A stretch of DNA of 64,000 nucleotides, from IMG/VR virus record IMGVR_UViG_3300009161_000045, positions 1 to 64,000 of that record; one strand, written 5' to 3'. The stretch comes from a virus. Made by a program: the position numbers and the translations under genes. Positions 27,837 through 36,824 of the stretch are shown here, piece by piece. The notes beneath the pieces are model-generated. The model searched no databases. It saw only the letters and a program-made list of their open reading frames with translations, and was not told the DNA's origin. Each line of letters starts with the position of its first letter. Positions within the stretch are counted from its first letter, which is position 1.

Positions 27837-28192
27837 CCAATCCTTTTCGTGATCAAGAAAAATTTATGAGGGCTTGCGACCAAAGTGTCACAGGTGATCA
27901 AAAACAATACGATATGTACATCAGTCTAATTGAAGAAGAAGTTAACGAACTACAAGAAGCAGAAGATGATACAGAAACATTAGATGCACTTATTGATATA
28001 CTTGTGGTCACCATTGGTGCTATCCATAGTATGGGTGCAGATGGTGAAGGTGCTTGGAAAGAAGTTATGGCAACTAACTTTGCCAAAATAGATCGAGAGA
28101 CAGGTAAGGTACGCAAACGTGAGGATGGAAAAGTCTTAAAGCCTATTGGGTGGACACCTCCTGAGTTATCTCCATTTGTAAGGAAAGAATGA
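27833..28192 (+). CDS. MazG/PRA-PH-like nucleotide pyrophosphohydrolase, 119 aa
   Basis: All-alpha NTP pyrophosphohydrolase: LIEEEVNELQEAEDDTETLD (E-E-x-x-E) near residue 30-50, ALIDILVVTIGAIHSMG (D near 54), then MATNFAKIDRETGK. Expected to hydrolyse non-canonical or signalling nucleotides in the phage-infected cell. A second, distinct MazG-like protein is at 37328. Confidence 0.85.
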   Translation: MTNPFRDQEKFMRACDQSVTGDQKQYDMYISLIEEEVNELQEAEDDTETLDALIDILVVTIGAIHSMGADGEGAWKEVMATNFAKIDRETGKVRKREDGKVLKPIGWTPPELSPFVRKE

Positions 28193-28440
28193 TGGCAACT
28201 AAAAAGAAATCCAAAGTAATCGAATCTGCTGATGTAGCAGAAATGATTAATAAGCCTTCGGGCGGTTGGCCCATGATGAATCAAGGTACACATCTAACAG
28301 TAAAAACATTCGAAGATGGTAGAACTGAACTAATTTGGAACGATGCGGCATTGACACAAGAAGTTAATGCTGCTATACTAAGTACAGAGAATAAAACTAT
28401 AGCGATTACATCAGAATCAAAACGTAAAAAAGTAAAATAA
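28189..28440 (+). CDS. Unknown basic protein, 83 aa
   Basis: ATGA overlap with the MazG-like gene (an ATG three bases on is equally possible). Lys-rich ends, with LTVKTFEDGRTELIWN in the middle. No family recognised. Confidence 0.65.
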   Translation: MMATKKKSKVIESADVAEMINKPSGGWPMMNQGTHLTVKTFEDGRTELIWNDAALTQEVNAAILSTENKTIAITSESKRKKVK

Positions 28441-28441
28441 A

Positions 28442-29170
28442 ATGTCAACAACAAAACAGGAAAACTATCCAAGCGATAAATCTTTTTGGCACGGATTTGA
28501 TGAATTCTACGAAAAGTATTTTGAAAATAGAACATTTAATAACATTGCCGAAATTGGGGCTGCAGGTGGAGCATCGATCAGGTGGTTGTTGGAACGTTTT
28601 CCTAACAGTCACATTTATGGTGCAGACATTATTGGACGCACAAATAAATGCCCGGTTGACGACCGATATAAATTATTTCAAATAGATCAAAGTAATGTTG
28701 AACAATTAAAATATTTCCTAACTCAAGCATCATATGATCTTATTATTGAAGATGGTTCCCATCATCCTGCCCATCAGATATTAAGTTTAATTGAGGGTAT
28801 CAAGGTACTTGTACCTAAAGGTATCTATATATTAGAGGATATTCATACCAGTATGAGTGCAATCGCTTCCGGAAATGCCGGAAACGCATTATCAGTATTG
28901 TTGGGTATTCAGCATTACAGGAGATTAAATATTTCAATTGATAGAGGTATTGCTCAAAAAATATCTTACAATAGTTTAATGTCTATAGATGAGGTCTTAC
29001 TATTAGAAGAACATATTGACACAATAGAACTATACAAGAGATCACGTCTGCCCGATTGGTGTGCTGTTTGTAAATCTATAGACTTTAATTTTAGTCAGTT
29101 TAGATGCGGATGTGGAACAGGAATTTTTAGCTACGATGATAGCATGACCTTTGTTATCGTTAAAAAATAA
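28442..29170 (+). CDS. Class I SAM-dependent methyltransferase, 242 aa
   Basis: SAM motif I IAEIGAAGGASIRWLLE near residue 36, IYGADI (motif II) near 60, YDLIIEDGSHHPAHQILSL (motif IV, acidic) near 98-115 and GIYILEDIHTS near 128. The layout resembles macrocin/TylF-type sugar O-methyltransferases, fitting a glycan-modifying set. The C terminus has Cys pairs (CAVCKS, CGCGTG) that could bind zinc. Confidence 0.8.
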   Translation: MSTTKQENYPSDKSFWHGFDEFYEKYFENRTFNNIAEIGAAGGASIRWLLERFPNSHIYGADIIGRTNKCPVDDRYKLFQIDQSNVEQLKYFLTQASYDLIIEDGSHHPAHQILSLIEGIKVLVPKGIYILEDIHTSMSAIASGNAGNALSVLLGIQHYRRLNISIDRGIAQKISYNSLMSIDEVLLLEEHIDTIELYKRSRLPDWCAVCKSIDFNFSQFRCGCGTGIFSYDDSMTFVIVKK

Positions 29171-29192
29171 TTATATTAACAGGAGACAGAAA

Positions 29193-29405
29193 ATGGCAAC
29201 AGCAAAATCGGTAAGCAATCTCAGCGACAAACTGGTAAAAGTAAATGAGAATTTCTCAATCAATATGTATGACAATGGCTTCATGATTGAAGTCGGCGGT
29301 CGTAATAAAAAAGGCGATTATACCAATGCTAAAATCATGTGCTCAAATGTTGAGCAACTTGTAGCATTGGTAGCAGAAGCCTGCTCAATGGAACGTGACT
29401 CATAA
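29193..29405 (+). CDS. Unknown protein, 70 aa
   Basis: The ATG follows AGGAGACAGAAA. FSINMYDNGFMIEVGGRNKKGD then VEQLVALVAEACS. Small alpha/beta protein common in phages; role unknown. Overlaps the next ATG. Confidence 0.7.
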   Translation: MATAKSVSNLSDKLVKVNENFSINMYDNGFMIEVGGRNKKGDYTNAKIMCSNVEQLVALVAEACSMERDS

Positions 29406-29689
29406 TGCAGATTAAAATCGCAGGTATCAAGTATGATATCATACTTAAATCAAGTGAAGAGATGCATGGTGGAATTGGCCTGGCTAATTTTAACACACAA
29501 GAAATTTGGGTCAATGAAACATTTTCTTCTCAAACTAAAACAATAGCATATTGGCATGAGACTATACATATCTTAAGTGATTCATATAATCTCAAATTAA
29601 ATGAAGAGAACGTCAAATATTTGACTCATGCACTTATAGCATTGCTCGAAGATAACCCTGGAATAGTTGAACAATTTAAAGGAAATTAA
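29405..29689 (+). CDS. Small HExxH protein, 94 aa
   Basis: IAYWHETIHILSDSY near residue 48-62 is a zinc-binding HExxH; NTQEIWVNETF precedes it as in ImmA/IrrE-type proteins. Too small for a full peptidase of known type. Third HExxH protein in the window. Confidence 0.65.
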   Translation: MQIKIAGIKYDIILKSSEEMHGGIGLANFNTQEIWVNETFSSQTKTIAYWHETIHILSDSYNLKLNEENVKYLTHALIALLEDNPGIVEQFKGN

Positions 29690-29690
29690 A

Positions 29691-30197
29691 ATGGCAATCT
29701 GGACCGTTAGCACATACTACAAAAAATCTTGTCAAGAAGTTGAACATTGGGTCCGCCAAAATGGTGATGGTAAAATAATCACAACCAACGGATTCCGTTT
29801 TGGTGAATGGACTGTGGAAACTACAGACGACAATCCTCCGGAGTTTGAATTCACTTATGTTCCAGGCGGTGATGGTCGTCGAGACAGCCTCGACATGTGC
29901 AACCTTGAAGGCAACAACATCGAAAGTTCAGAACTTGTTGAAATGTTCGACGGTGGTTGCTGGTTTGAAACTGATTTCTATGACCTTGATGATGCGGAAC
30001 AAGAAGAACTTGAAAACTTCATCGAAGAAAACAGCATCTATGATTTAGAGGATCGCGAAGATGATCCATGGTATCCGGATGAAACTGAATGGTGGATATG
30101 GGGACCTATTGAGATTAAGAACGCTGACGGCGACCGTGTGCGTATCATTATTGCAGACGACGACGGCAATGTCGTTGATTTTAAAGACGAAGAATAA
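29691..30197 (+). CDS. Very acidic unknown protein, 168 aa
   Basis: Start at 29691 behind AAAGGAAATTAAA. Rich in Asp, Glu and Trp, e.g. DLDDAEQEELENFIEENS. Its charge suggests a DNA mimic or metal binder, but nothing specific supports that. Confidence 0.65.
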   Translation: MAIWTVSTYYKKSCQEVEHWVRQNGDGKIITTNGFRFGEWTVETTDDNPPEFEFTYVPGGDGRRDSLDMCNLEGNNIESSELVEMFDGGCWFETDFYDLDDAEQEELENFIEENSIYDLEDREDDPWYPDETEWWIWGPIEIKNADGDRVRIIIADDDGNVVDFKDEE

Positions 30198-31042
30198 TGG
30201 CACAACACAGTAACTATTGGAGTTGTAGTCCTTTCGCAGATTGGATCCGAGGTACTACCAAATTAAAAATGGGTACCAGCGAAGAATGGCACGAGTGGGA
30301 ATCTCGTGCAAAACGAGATTATCCCATCCGTTGGTGGATTGCAGAAGAAGGTCTTGGGCATCTACAAGACTTCGTTACATGGCCCGTAAGGAAAATATAT
30401 GATATCAAATACTACATTAACAACCGTTGGATTAGTCACACTCATGCTCTTACCGCTCATCCCCGGGATATTAAGCCGGGTGAATGGAGGGATGTGGGCA
30501 ACCGCTTTCTGCCTTGCTTATTCAATGAGTTGGTTGATTTTGTTGAAATAGAACAAGCCTGGCATCACATTGCCTGGAACGATGAATCCAAAGAGAAGTT
30601 CAAAGCACCATTCTGGGCCAGTGGTTGGTTCCGTTGGAGAACTTGGCGTTGTCCCGAAGCAGGTATTGCTTCACTTGATTGGTCAATGAGTTTGGTTTGG
30701 GACAAGGACTGGGGTGTAGACGAAACAAGTCCAGAATTTGGCAAGCCTACCAGTCAAGCAATCCGTGCTAAGGAAATCAAAGAACTATATCTATGGTGGA
30801 CCACTGTATATCCTGCTCGACCAGATCCCATGGATGCCAGTGGGTGGAGTGAATACTGCGATCGTCTGCGTATAGAACAAGGTAGTGACCGCTGGATTGG
30901 AATGAAATCAAAGAGCCCCGAGACCGAAAAGATGGGAAAGAAAGCACTCAAACTATCACAAAAGATTGAAGAGGCCTACGATAAAGAAGATGAGGCTATG
31001 ATGATTCGTTTGATTAAGATAAGAGATAGCCTATGGACCTAA
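30197..31042 (+). CDS. Trp-rich unknown phage protein, 281 aa
   Basis: Starts MAQHSNYWSCSPFADWIRGT and contains many Trp (WHEWE, RWWIAEEGLGHLQDF, WFRWRTWR). No catalytic motif, soluble. It overlaps neighbours on both sides, so it is part of the long early operon. Confidence 0.7.
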   Translation: MAQHSNYWSCSPFADWIRGTTKLKMGTSEEWHEWESRAKRDYPIRWWIAEEGLGHLQDFVTWPVRKIYDIKYYINNRWISHTHALTAHPRDIKPGEWRDVGNRFLPCLFNELVDFVEIEQAWHHIAWNDESKEKFKAPFWASGWFRWRTWRCPEAGIASLDWSMSLVWDKDWGVDETSPEFGKPTSQAIRAKEIKELYLWWTTVYPARPDPMDASGWSEYCDRLRIEQGSDRWIGMKSKSPETEKMGKKALKLSQKIEEAYDKEDEAMMIRLIKIRDSLWT

Positions 31043-31203
31043 GTTGCCCTAAATGCGATACAAAATCATACTCTTCTGAATATGATACTTACTACTGCGA
31101 ATCTTGTAACGAGTGGTTAGAGGACATCTGCACAGACCGAGATTGTAAATTTTGTAATAGTAGACCTGCCAAGCCCAATGACCGACATATCCAGGAGTCC
31201 TAA
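31033..31203 (+). CDS. Zinc-ribbon protein, 56 aa
   Basis: CPKC and CESC pairs (residues 5-8, 22-25) form one ribbon; CTDRDCKFC may bind a second metal. It overlaps the upstream gene by 10 bases and the downstream gene by 26. Confidence 0.65.
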   Translation: MDLSCPKCDTKSYSSEYDTYYCESCNEWLEDICTDRDCKFCNSRPAKPNDRHIQES

Positions 31204-31765
31204 TCGGCATACCTTTCAAAGAGACAACTATATCAAACGTTGTCTCGAGGAAGGCAAAAGTCTCGACGATCCAAATGTTAAAGCTATGATTGATATGTAT
31301 AACAGTTGGGCGCTTAGAGATGAAGAAAATCTAACCGACACCGAGTGGCAAGAGAACAATATGGAGTTCGATATGCGTAGTGCCGACTGGATGGTTGCCA
31401 AGGTCCGCGAAAGTCGAGTCTACGCTCAACACCTCTATGCTGCCATGTGCAATAATGAGTTCCAAAAACTCGAAGTGTTCCCTATTCTTAAAGACCAGCG
31501 TTGGAGTGCCAGTTGGAGATATGCTGGTGGCATAGTAGCGGACATGCGCGGAGAAGGTGATTACATCGATTGGTATTGCTCTGGTATTGGAAATAGCGAT
31601 CCGTTAGAGGACGGTGAATGGGAACGAATGACCGCTGAGCAGCAAACCGTCTATAAAGAAAAAGAAGCATCTGTCGGCGAAGGCATGATCACTGATGAGA
31701 TCAAAGATGACCTAAAGCGGTTAGGTTGGATATTCCGTGACGGCGATTTTGATGACATGCGATGA
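31178..31765 (+). CDS. Unknown protein, 195 aa
   Basis: MTDISRSPNRHTFQRDNYIK...; WSASWRYAGGIVADMRGEGDY near residue 110-130 is the most distinctive part, and the end is acidic (DGDFDDMR). It has the composition of a conserved phage protein; no family assigned. Confidence 0.7.
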   Translation: MTDISRSPNRHTFQRDNYIKRCLEEGKSLDDPNVKAMIDMYNSWALRDEENLTDTEWQENNMEFDMRSADWMVAKVRESRVYAQHLYAAMCNNEFQKLEVFPILKDQRWSASWRYAGGIVADMRGEGDYIDWYCSGIGNSDPLEDGEWERMTAEQQTVYKEKEASVGEGMITDEIKDDLKRLGWIFRDGDFDDMR

Positions 31766-32052
31766 GTAAACCTGTTGTCCTGACCGAAGATCAATGGGCT
31801 AAAGTATACGATATCATTGCCAAAACCTATCCACATAGTGTGTTGTTAATACGCAACAGGATGAAGGAAGTTCTGGGTTTCACTGTACGCAGACATGCAG
31901 AATGGCTCAAATATGATGGAGAGGATCACGAATTTGTCCCTCGACATTCATACAAAGAACTGATATGTTTAGATTTCTACAATGAGCCAAAAAGAACCAT
32001 GTTTTTGTTGAGATATTCGGACATAATTGGTAAAACCACTCTTGACAATTAG
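31762..32052 (+). CDS. Unknown protein, 96 aa
   Basis: ATGA-coupled to 31178. Basic alpha/beta protein (MSKPVVLTEDQWAKVYDIIA...). Last gene before a new promoter. Confidence 0.65.
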   Translation: MSKPVVLTEDQWAKVYDIIAKTYPHSVLLIRNRMKEVLGFTVRRHAEWLKYDGEDHEFVPRHSYKELICLDFYNEPKRTMFLLRYSDIIGKTTLDN

Positions 32053-32070
32053 ACAAAATCGCTGTATAAT
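32042..32070 (+). promoter_or_regulatory. Sigma70-type promoter
   Basis: TTGACA (32042-32047), 17 bp, TATAAT (32065-32070), overlapping the end of 31762 and driving 32104. Confidence 0.92.
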
Positions 32071-32103
32071 TACTATATTGAACAGCAACACTTGGAGTAA
32101 TAT

Positions 32104-33306
32104 ATGGTAACAGCAGTTAAAAAAGTAGCAGTAAAGAAGGTTCGCGTAACTTCGCAAAGCATTCGTGAAAATGCCAAACGCGATTTGAGCCCAAAATGGG
32201 ACGGTGCTGGAGACATGAGCCCAACTGAATATGCTGCTTATTTCCGCGAAGCAATGAAATACTACCGTTTGGAAAGTTCTGGCAAAGAACTCAAGCCAAA
32301 AGTCATCGATTGGATGGGTCGTAACGATTACACCCGTGATCAAATACAAGCATTCAAGAAAACTAAAGAGTGGCGTTGTAACCTGACCATGGGTGCTATC
32401 GCAAGTTGCTTGCTCAAAGGTATGCCAGCAACTAAACAAGGTTGGAACAACAATGCAAGTTCTGCAGAATGGCTCAAAGAGCAAATCGCCGATGCTGTAG
32501 AAGCAGGCAAGTGGGATATTGAGGAAGTCGAAGCGGTTAAGACTGCCAAAGCAGTGGCGCCAGTTATGAACATCCAAGATCGCATCCGTGAGCAGGCAGT
32601 GGGCATGAGCGATGAGATCGATGCTGCTATCGATTCGTGGATCGTTGATCCTAATGCTTTTGATCCCAAAGCATTCAAGATGGTTAGTCTGTTGCGTGGC
32701 AAGGGTGCCAAGGCAGCACAGGCTCGCTATATCAAAGGTTTCTTTGCTAACGGTCTGGCAGAACTCAAAGAACTCGCCAGTGGACATGCTGATGACCAAT
32801 TGAAAGAAGGTTATCGACATGTTAGTCGTAAGAATGTCAACAAGTTGATCGAGTTCTACGAAAGCATTGCACAGGCTTGCGAGCAGATTGCCGCAGAAGC
32901 CAAAGTGTTGAAGAAGCCCCGTGCTAAAAAGGTCAAGCCCGCAGAGGAATTGGTCAAGCGTATCAAGTTTAAGATGACTGATGACAAGTTGGGTGTGGCT
33001 TCAGTGCCGGCTGCTGGTTTGATTGGTGCCCAGGCTGCTATTGTTTACAATTCCAAGACTCGCAAGTTTGGTATGTATATCGCTAAAACTTCAGCAGGCT
33101 TGAATGTTAAAGGTACCAGCATCATCGACTTTACTGAGAAATCAGTACAGAAAACTTTGCGTAAGCCTGCAGAACAGTTGAAAGACTTTAAACTGCAAAA
33201 TACGCAACGGCGTGTTGAGACTTGGTTGGGTGCCATCAAGGCCACTGATACTATGTTGAATGGACGCATGAATGCAGACATCATGATCTTAAAAGTGTTC
33301 AAGTGA
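32104..33306 (+). CDS. Unknown protein, 400 aa
   Basis: Starts behind TTGGAGTAAT. Lys-rich N terminus (VKKVAVKKVRV), helical middle with WMGRNDYTRDQIQAFKKTKE near 70, LLRGKGAKAAQARYIKGFF near 200, a basic linker near 285 (KKPRAKKVKP) and a beta-rich C terminus. Strong promoter and polished codon use imply abundant early expression. No family recognised; DNA binding is plausible from charge. Confidence 0.7.
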   Translation: MVTAVKKVAVKKVRVTSQSIRENAKRDLSPKWDGAGDMSPTEYAAYFREAMKYYRLESSGKELKPKVIDWMGRNDYTRDQIQAFKKTKEWRCNLTMGAIASCLLKGMPATKQGWNNNASSAEWLKEQIADAVEAGKWDIEEVEAVKTAKAVAPVMNIQDRIREQAVGMSDEIDAAIDSWIVDPNAFDPKAFKMVSLLRGKGAKAAQARYIKGFFANGLAELKELASGHADDQLKEGYRHVSRKNVNKLIEFYESIAQACEQIAAEAKVLKKPRAKKVKPAEELVKRIKFKMTDDKLGVASVPAAGLIGAQAAIVYNSKTRKFGMYIAKTSAGLNVKGTSIIDFTEKSVQKTLRKPAEQLKDFKLQNTQRRVETWLGAIKATDTMLNGRMNADIMILKVFK

Positions 33307-33443
33307 TCAACAGAGATATTATTTTAGCGGTAAGAGAAATGACTGATCGTCATTTCACAGTATCGGATATTGCTGCTAAACTTAATATCGGCGTTGAACT
33401 TGTTCAAATGGCTATTGATTTTATTAACAATATGTTAACATAG
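33303..33443 (+). CDS. Small helix-turn-helix-like protein, 46 aa
   Basis: GTG start overlapping the upstream TGA. FTVSDIAAKLNIGVELVQMA fits a helix-turn-helix. Short but coupled, so probably real. Confidence 0.55.
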   Translation: MINRDIILAVREMTDRHFTVSDIAAKLNIGVELVQMAIDFINNMLT

Positions 33444-33450
33444 GTGTAAT

Positions 33451-33807
33451 ATGACAGGCTGGAATACAATCAAAAATCTTCGAGATATTGAAGCACGGGC
33501 AGACTTGCTGGGTATGATGTTGGCACCTTACCGTCATGATGATCGTTATGGCGAAAATGTAGCACTGGTGCCCAAGGATCAGAACTCATTGCCCATCTAC
33601 ACCCGTGATGCTCAGCTATTTGCTGGCTCACTCGAAGGTGCTAATCATTTCATGCAAGGTATCATGTGGGCACGAGATTACGATCTTTTCACCATTGATA
33701 AAAATCTCAATGCCAAGCGAGCTCGAAAAGAACAAGACCTGCGTAATAAAGAATTGATGGAAATTATTAAAAATAGTGATAAGCGAGATAAAAATGAAAC
33801 TGTCTGA
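33451..33807 (+). CDS. Unknown phage protein, 118 aa
   Basis: RDIEARADLLGMMLAPYRHD at the start, VALVPKDQNSLPIYTRDAQL in the middle, charged coiled C terminus. I have seen similar proteins in phages without a known role. Confidence 0.7.
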   Translation: MTGWNTIKNLRDIEARADLLGMMLAPYRHDDRYGENVALVPKDQNSLPIYTRDAQLFAGSLEGANHFMQGIMWARDYDLFTIDKNLNAKRARKEQDLRNKELMEIIKNSDKRDKNETV

Positions 33808-34210
33808 TCATAGTAAACAACGACTGCAGGCGACTTTTACTGAATGGGGCGTGGACGAATTGGACTACATGGGCCCTATGTATGAATATTTGATCAATGG
33901 ATTTGAGCCAGGTAGTTTCTTTACTGCGGTGTTGGCTAATAACTTCATGGATGCCGTGAGGTCCAGCCATCCTGCTAACACTATTCCTGCTCTTAAAAAA
34001 TTAGCAGGATGGATTACTGAACACATGCCCAAGCAAGCCTGGGGCAGTTACAATCAAGTGAAATCCTGGCTGGCCTTGGCAGATCACGAGCGTAGAGCAA
34101 TATTGGAAGAATGTCGTCTGATCTATACGACCAAACAGGAAGTCATGTTGATCTTGAAGGGTATGCCTGTCATACACACTGATGATTTTTTGAGAATGGA
34201 GAATTGCTAA
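33794..34210 (+). CDS. Unknown protein, 138 aa
   Basis: The ATG at 33794 is preferred over a GTG at 33776 because of its GCGAGA-A-rich lead. MKLSDHSKQRLQATFTEWGV..., helical. Overlaps 33451 by 14 bases. Confidence 0.65.
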   Translation: MKLSDHSKQRLQATFTEWGVDELDYMGPMYEYLINGFEPGSFFTAVLANNFMDAVRSSHPANTIPALKKLAGWITEHMPKQAWGSYNQVKSWLALADHERRAILEECRLIYTTKQEVMLILKGMPVIHTDDFLRMENC

Positions 34211-34211
34211 T

Positions 34212-34502
34212 ATGAGCACAGAAGAAGATAAATTCAAACACAGCCGGCGATTGCTCAAAGACGATAATGCTGTAAAGAAACAGACTAAGATTGCTAAAAC
34301 TTTTGGAGTGCCGGTTAAGGAGCCACATAAGTTTGCTAAACAACATGCTATGGATTGCGGTAATCCACAATGTTTGCTTTGCTCAAGTGAAAAAGTTTTA
34401 GGAAGAAAGACTATTAAAGAAAGACGATTTGATCAAGATGTGGATACACCTTCCGACCGACGCAGTAATGGAGTAAAACCCAATGAAGAAGATCTACTAT
34501 GA
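34212..34502 (+). CDS. Basic protein with a Cys pair, 96 aa
   Basis: CGNPQCLLC near residues 49-57 may bind metal; otherwise Lys/Arg/Asp-rich. Overlaps the next gene by 20 bases. Confidence 0.65.
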   Translation: MSTEEDKFKHSRRLLKDDNAVKKQTKIAKTFGVPVKEPHKFAKQHAMDCGNPQCLLCSSEKVLGRKTIKERRFDQDVDTPSDRRSNGVKPNEEDLL

Positions 34503-34938
34503 AAAAGTCGGCGCACGGTATGTTCCCGTAGCCGAATATGATAGCGAATACTTGGATAGTTTCTCCAAAGGTACTCACATTGTCATGTGCTATCCAGGTG
34601 GACAAAGTCGTAGATACAACATCGATCCTGACTATGCTGGAATGATTGCCGCCGGGCGTGTGGCCGAAGAAGCCATGGGCAAGGCCATGTATGACGCCAG
34701 TCAACTGAAGCCAAGCAAGAAACCAATTACATCTGGACAACGACGAGCATGGCGGAAACTGGCCAAAGAGTTTGGTGAGGAACTATATCAATTGAATGGA
34801 GTCAGCACACACGATATTGTCCAAGAAGGCCTAAAGGCTTTACATAAGGAAGCAGATGTGTTATACTCTAATCCAGCAGTGAAAAAAGCATACGATCACT
34901 TTATTTTAATGTGTAAACTAACCAAGGAACAATCATGA
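34483..34938 (+). CDS. Unknown protein, 151 aa
   Basis: MKKIYYEKVGARYVPVAEYD..., with YPGGQSRRYNIDPDYAGMIA near 37-56 and a helical basic second half (TSGQRRAWRKLAKEFGEELY). ATGA-coupled to 34935. No family. Confidence 0.68.
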   Translation: MKKIYYEKVGARYVPVAEYDSEYLDSFSKGTHIVMCYPGGQSRRYNIDPDYAGMIAAGRVAEEAMGKAMYDASQLKPSKKPITSGQRRAWRKLAKEFGEELYQLNGVSTHDIVQEGLKALHKEADVLYSNPAVKKAYDHFILMCKLTKEQS

Positions 34939-35471
34939 TCACTCTTAAAGATTTTATGGAAACAGTCAACTACCGTATCACAGAAGGTAGCAACTATGGC
35001 TGGAGTTGTTTTGGATTCAATGCCTATATATTGGATTATTGGAATGGTGACCATAGTGGTTACAGCATGGTCATCACATTTGATACTAAAACTCAAGTGG
35101 TTTACATGGTAGAGGCACACGATTTTAAAAATCAGAGAGCATATCGTATGATCAACCCTGCCTTCACAGCGGCACACGATACTGAAGTTAAGACCCGTGG
35201 TATTGAAGATCAAGCATGGGAAGATGATAACGGCGAGCCTGTCAAATACACTGATCTCGATGTAGATGCTGACTTCTTAGAAAAGGCTCGTGCTATCGTT
35301 GCTGGTGAAGACTACGATACTCGTGTCCAGATTTCAGTTGATTTCACGAATGAAGAACTATTGCAGTATGCTATAATGGCACATGAACAAGATATCACCC
35401 TGAATGCACTTATCGAAGGTGCTCTTCGTGATATGATTGACCGCCACGATTTATTGAAAGAATGGAAGTAA
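34935..35471 (+). CDS. Unknown protein, 178 aa
   Basis: MITLKDFMETVNYRITEGSN then WSCFGFNAYILDYWNGDHSG and a beta-rich stretch; the last 35 residues (VDFTNEELLQYAIMAHEQDI...) form a helix typical of ribbon-helix-like tails. No family assigned. Confidence 0.68.
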   Translation: MITLKDFMETVNYRITEGSNYGWSCFGFNAYILDYWNGDHSGYSMVITFDTKTQVVYMVEAHDFKNQRAYRMINPAFTAAHDTEVKTRGIEDQAWEDDNGEPVKYTDLDVDADFLEKARAIVAGEDYDTRVQISVDFTNEELLQYAIMAHEQDITLNALIEGALRDMIDRHDLLKEWK

Positions 35472-35744
35472 ATGACATTGCCCGATGAACGCTATCGTGC
35501 GGTCATGGAAACTATGCGTTTCCTTACAGATTTACAATCCACAGAAGTATATCCCAGGGTGCCTAAAATAGTGAGGAAACATGCCCTAAGCCTGTTGCGT
35601 CATTATCCCAGTGCTTGGGATATGAAGGTAGCATCTGAGAATGCGCCAAATATATTCCAAAAAGAAATGGAACCACTTTATCGTATGGTTAAGAAATACG
35701 ATATGGAAAAGAAAGAACAGAATGAAAATCGGCCTGAGTTATAG
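35472..35744 (+). CDS. BPSL0761-like protein, 90 aa
   Basis: MTLPDERYRAVMETMRFLTD, PRVPKIVRKHALSLLRHYPS and NAPNIFQ follow the pattern of the BPSL0761 family of small proteins. Function unknown. Overlaps 35722. Confidence 0.7.
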   Translation: MTLPDERYRAVMETMRFLTDLQSTEVYPRVPKIVRKHALSLLRHYPSAWDMKVASENAPNIFQKEMEPLYRMVKKYDMEKKEQNENRPEL

Positions 35745-36144
35745 TCGTTGTATCCGAGACATCGTCGACGGTGTTGTGGATATCGATGATGTATTAGTAG
35801 TCATCTCCCGTACCAACTTTGATCCCAAAGATGACGAGCAGTGGGCGGGCATTTGGGCGGGCTATCACGACCGTAGCGGAGGATGGAGCAATAGCGAATG
35901 GTACGGCTATCCAGACACCGACGAAGTTAAATTCCGCGATGTAACAATCAAACTATGGGATGCTGGTAAGTTCCATCAACCTCGCAAGTTCGGAGCAAAC
36001 CCTGCTCGCCGTCCAGAATACTGGTTAGAGACTTGTTTGCCAAGCAGTGAGTTAGAGCGTAATCCAGCAGCCAAGATCGCATGGAATAACTTCCAAGTGG
36101 TTGCAGGATTGACCAATGTGACATTAGACAAAGATTATCAATAA
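35722..36144 (+). CDS. Unknown protein, 140 aa
   Basis: Start at 35722 (MKIGLSYSRCIRDIVDGVVD). WAGIWAGYHDRSGGWSNSEW near 45-65 is distinctive; C terminus helical. Conserved-looking, no family. Confidence 0.68.
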   Translation: MKIGLSYSRCIRDIVDGVVDIDDVLVVISRTNFDPKDDEQWAGIWAGYHDRSGGWSNSEWYGYPDTDEVKFRDVTIKLWDAGKFHQPRKFGANPARRPEYWLETCLPSSELERNPAAKIAWNNFQVVAGLTNVTLDKDYQ

Positions 36145-36153
36145 GGACATATT

Positions 36154-36738
36154 ATGTTAGTACCAATGGTAGTAGAGAAGACAGGTCAAGGCGAACGAGC
36201 CTTTGACATTTTTAGTAGATTATTGAACGAAAGAATTGTATTCCTAAATGGAGGAGTGGACGATCACAGTAGCAATCTTGTAGTGGCACAGATGCTACAT
36301 TTAGAGAGTGCCGATAGTGAGAAGGATATCCACTTTTATATCAACAGCCCCGGTGGCGTGATTACCAGTGGCATGGCTATCTACGATGTCATGCAATTTG
36401 TCAAACCAGATGTATGCACTTATGTCATGGGTCAAGCCTGTAGCATGGGCAGTTTCTTGGCACAGGCAGGAGCTAAAGATAAGCGTTATATCTTACCACA
36501 TGCTCGCCATATGATACACCAACCCAGTGGTGGTGCTCGTGGTATGCAGAGTGACATTGAGATCCAATACAAAGAAATCACACAGATGAAGAAGATGTTG
36601 ACAGACTTGTATGTTCAACATAATACGGCAGGCAAGACCTATGCTGACTTCGAGCGTGATATGGATCGTGATACATTTATGAGTGCTGAAGAAGCATTGG
36701 CATATGGATTGGTTGACAAAATTATCGATAAGCGTTAA
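36154..36738 (+). CDS. clpP: ClpP protease, 194 aa
   Basis: Catalytic triad at S97 (GQACSMGSF), H122 (MIHQPSGG) and D171 ([10 protein letters not shown]), the numbering of mature E. coli ClpP. Also VYINSPGG-type YINSPGGVI near 65 and the family end [12 protein letters not shown]. Full length, without propeptide. A ClpA-type unfoldase is encoded at 59705, so the phage could assemble its own ClpAP. Strong AAGGACATATT ribosome region. Confidence 0.95.
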   Translation: MLVPMVVEKTGQGERAFDIFSRLLNERIVFLNGGVDDHSSNLVVAQMLHLESADSEKDIHFYINSPGGVITSGMAIYDVMQFVKPDVCTYVMGQACSMGSFLAQAGAKDKRYILPHARHMIHQPSGGARGMQSDIEIQYKEITQMKKMLTDLYVQHNTAGKTYADFERDMDRDTFMSAEEALAYGLVDKIIDKR

Positions 36739-36744
36739 ACTTAC

Positions 36745-36824
36745 GATAAATATCAACAGCGGTCTCCGAGCATCAACCCGCTATACAAATTCTGCTGCCT
36801 ATGCTATAACATAGGAGAAAAAGC
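36745..36824 (+). promoter_or_regulatory. Structured leader with late-like motif
   Basis: GATAAATA (36745-36752), then an AGCGG/CCGCT hairpin and TATG/CATA before the GGAG of the QueD-like gene. Confidence 0.4.
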
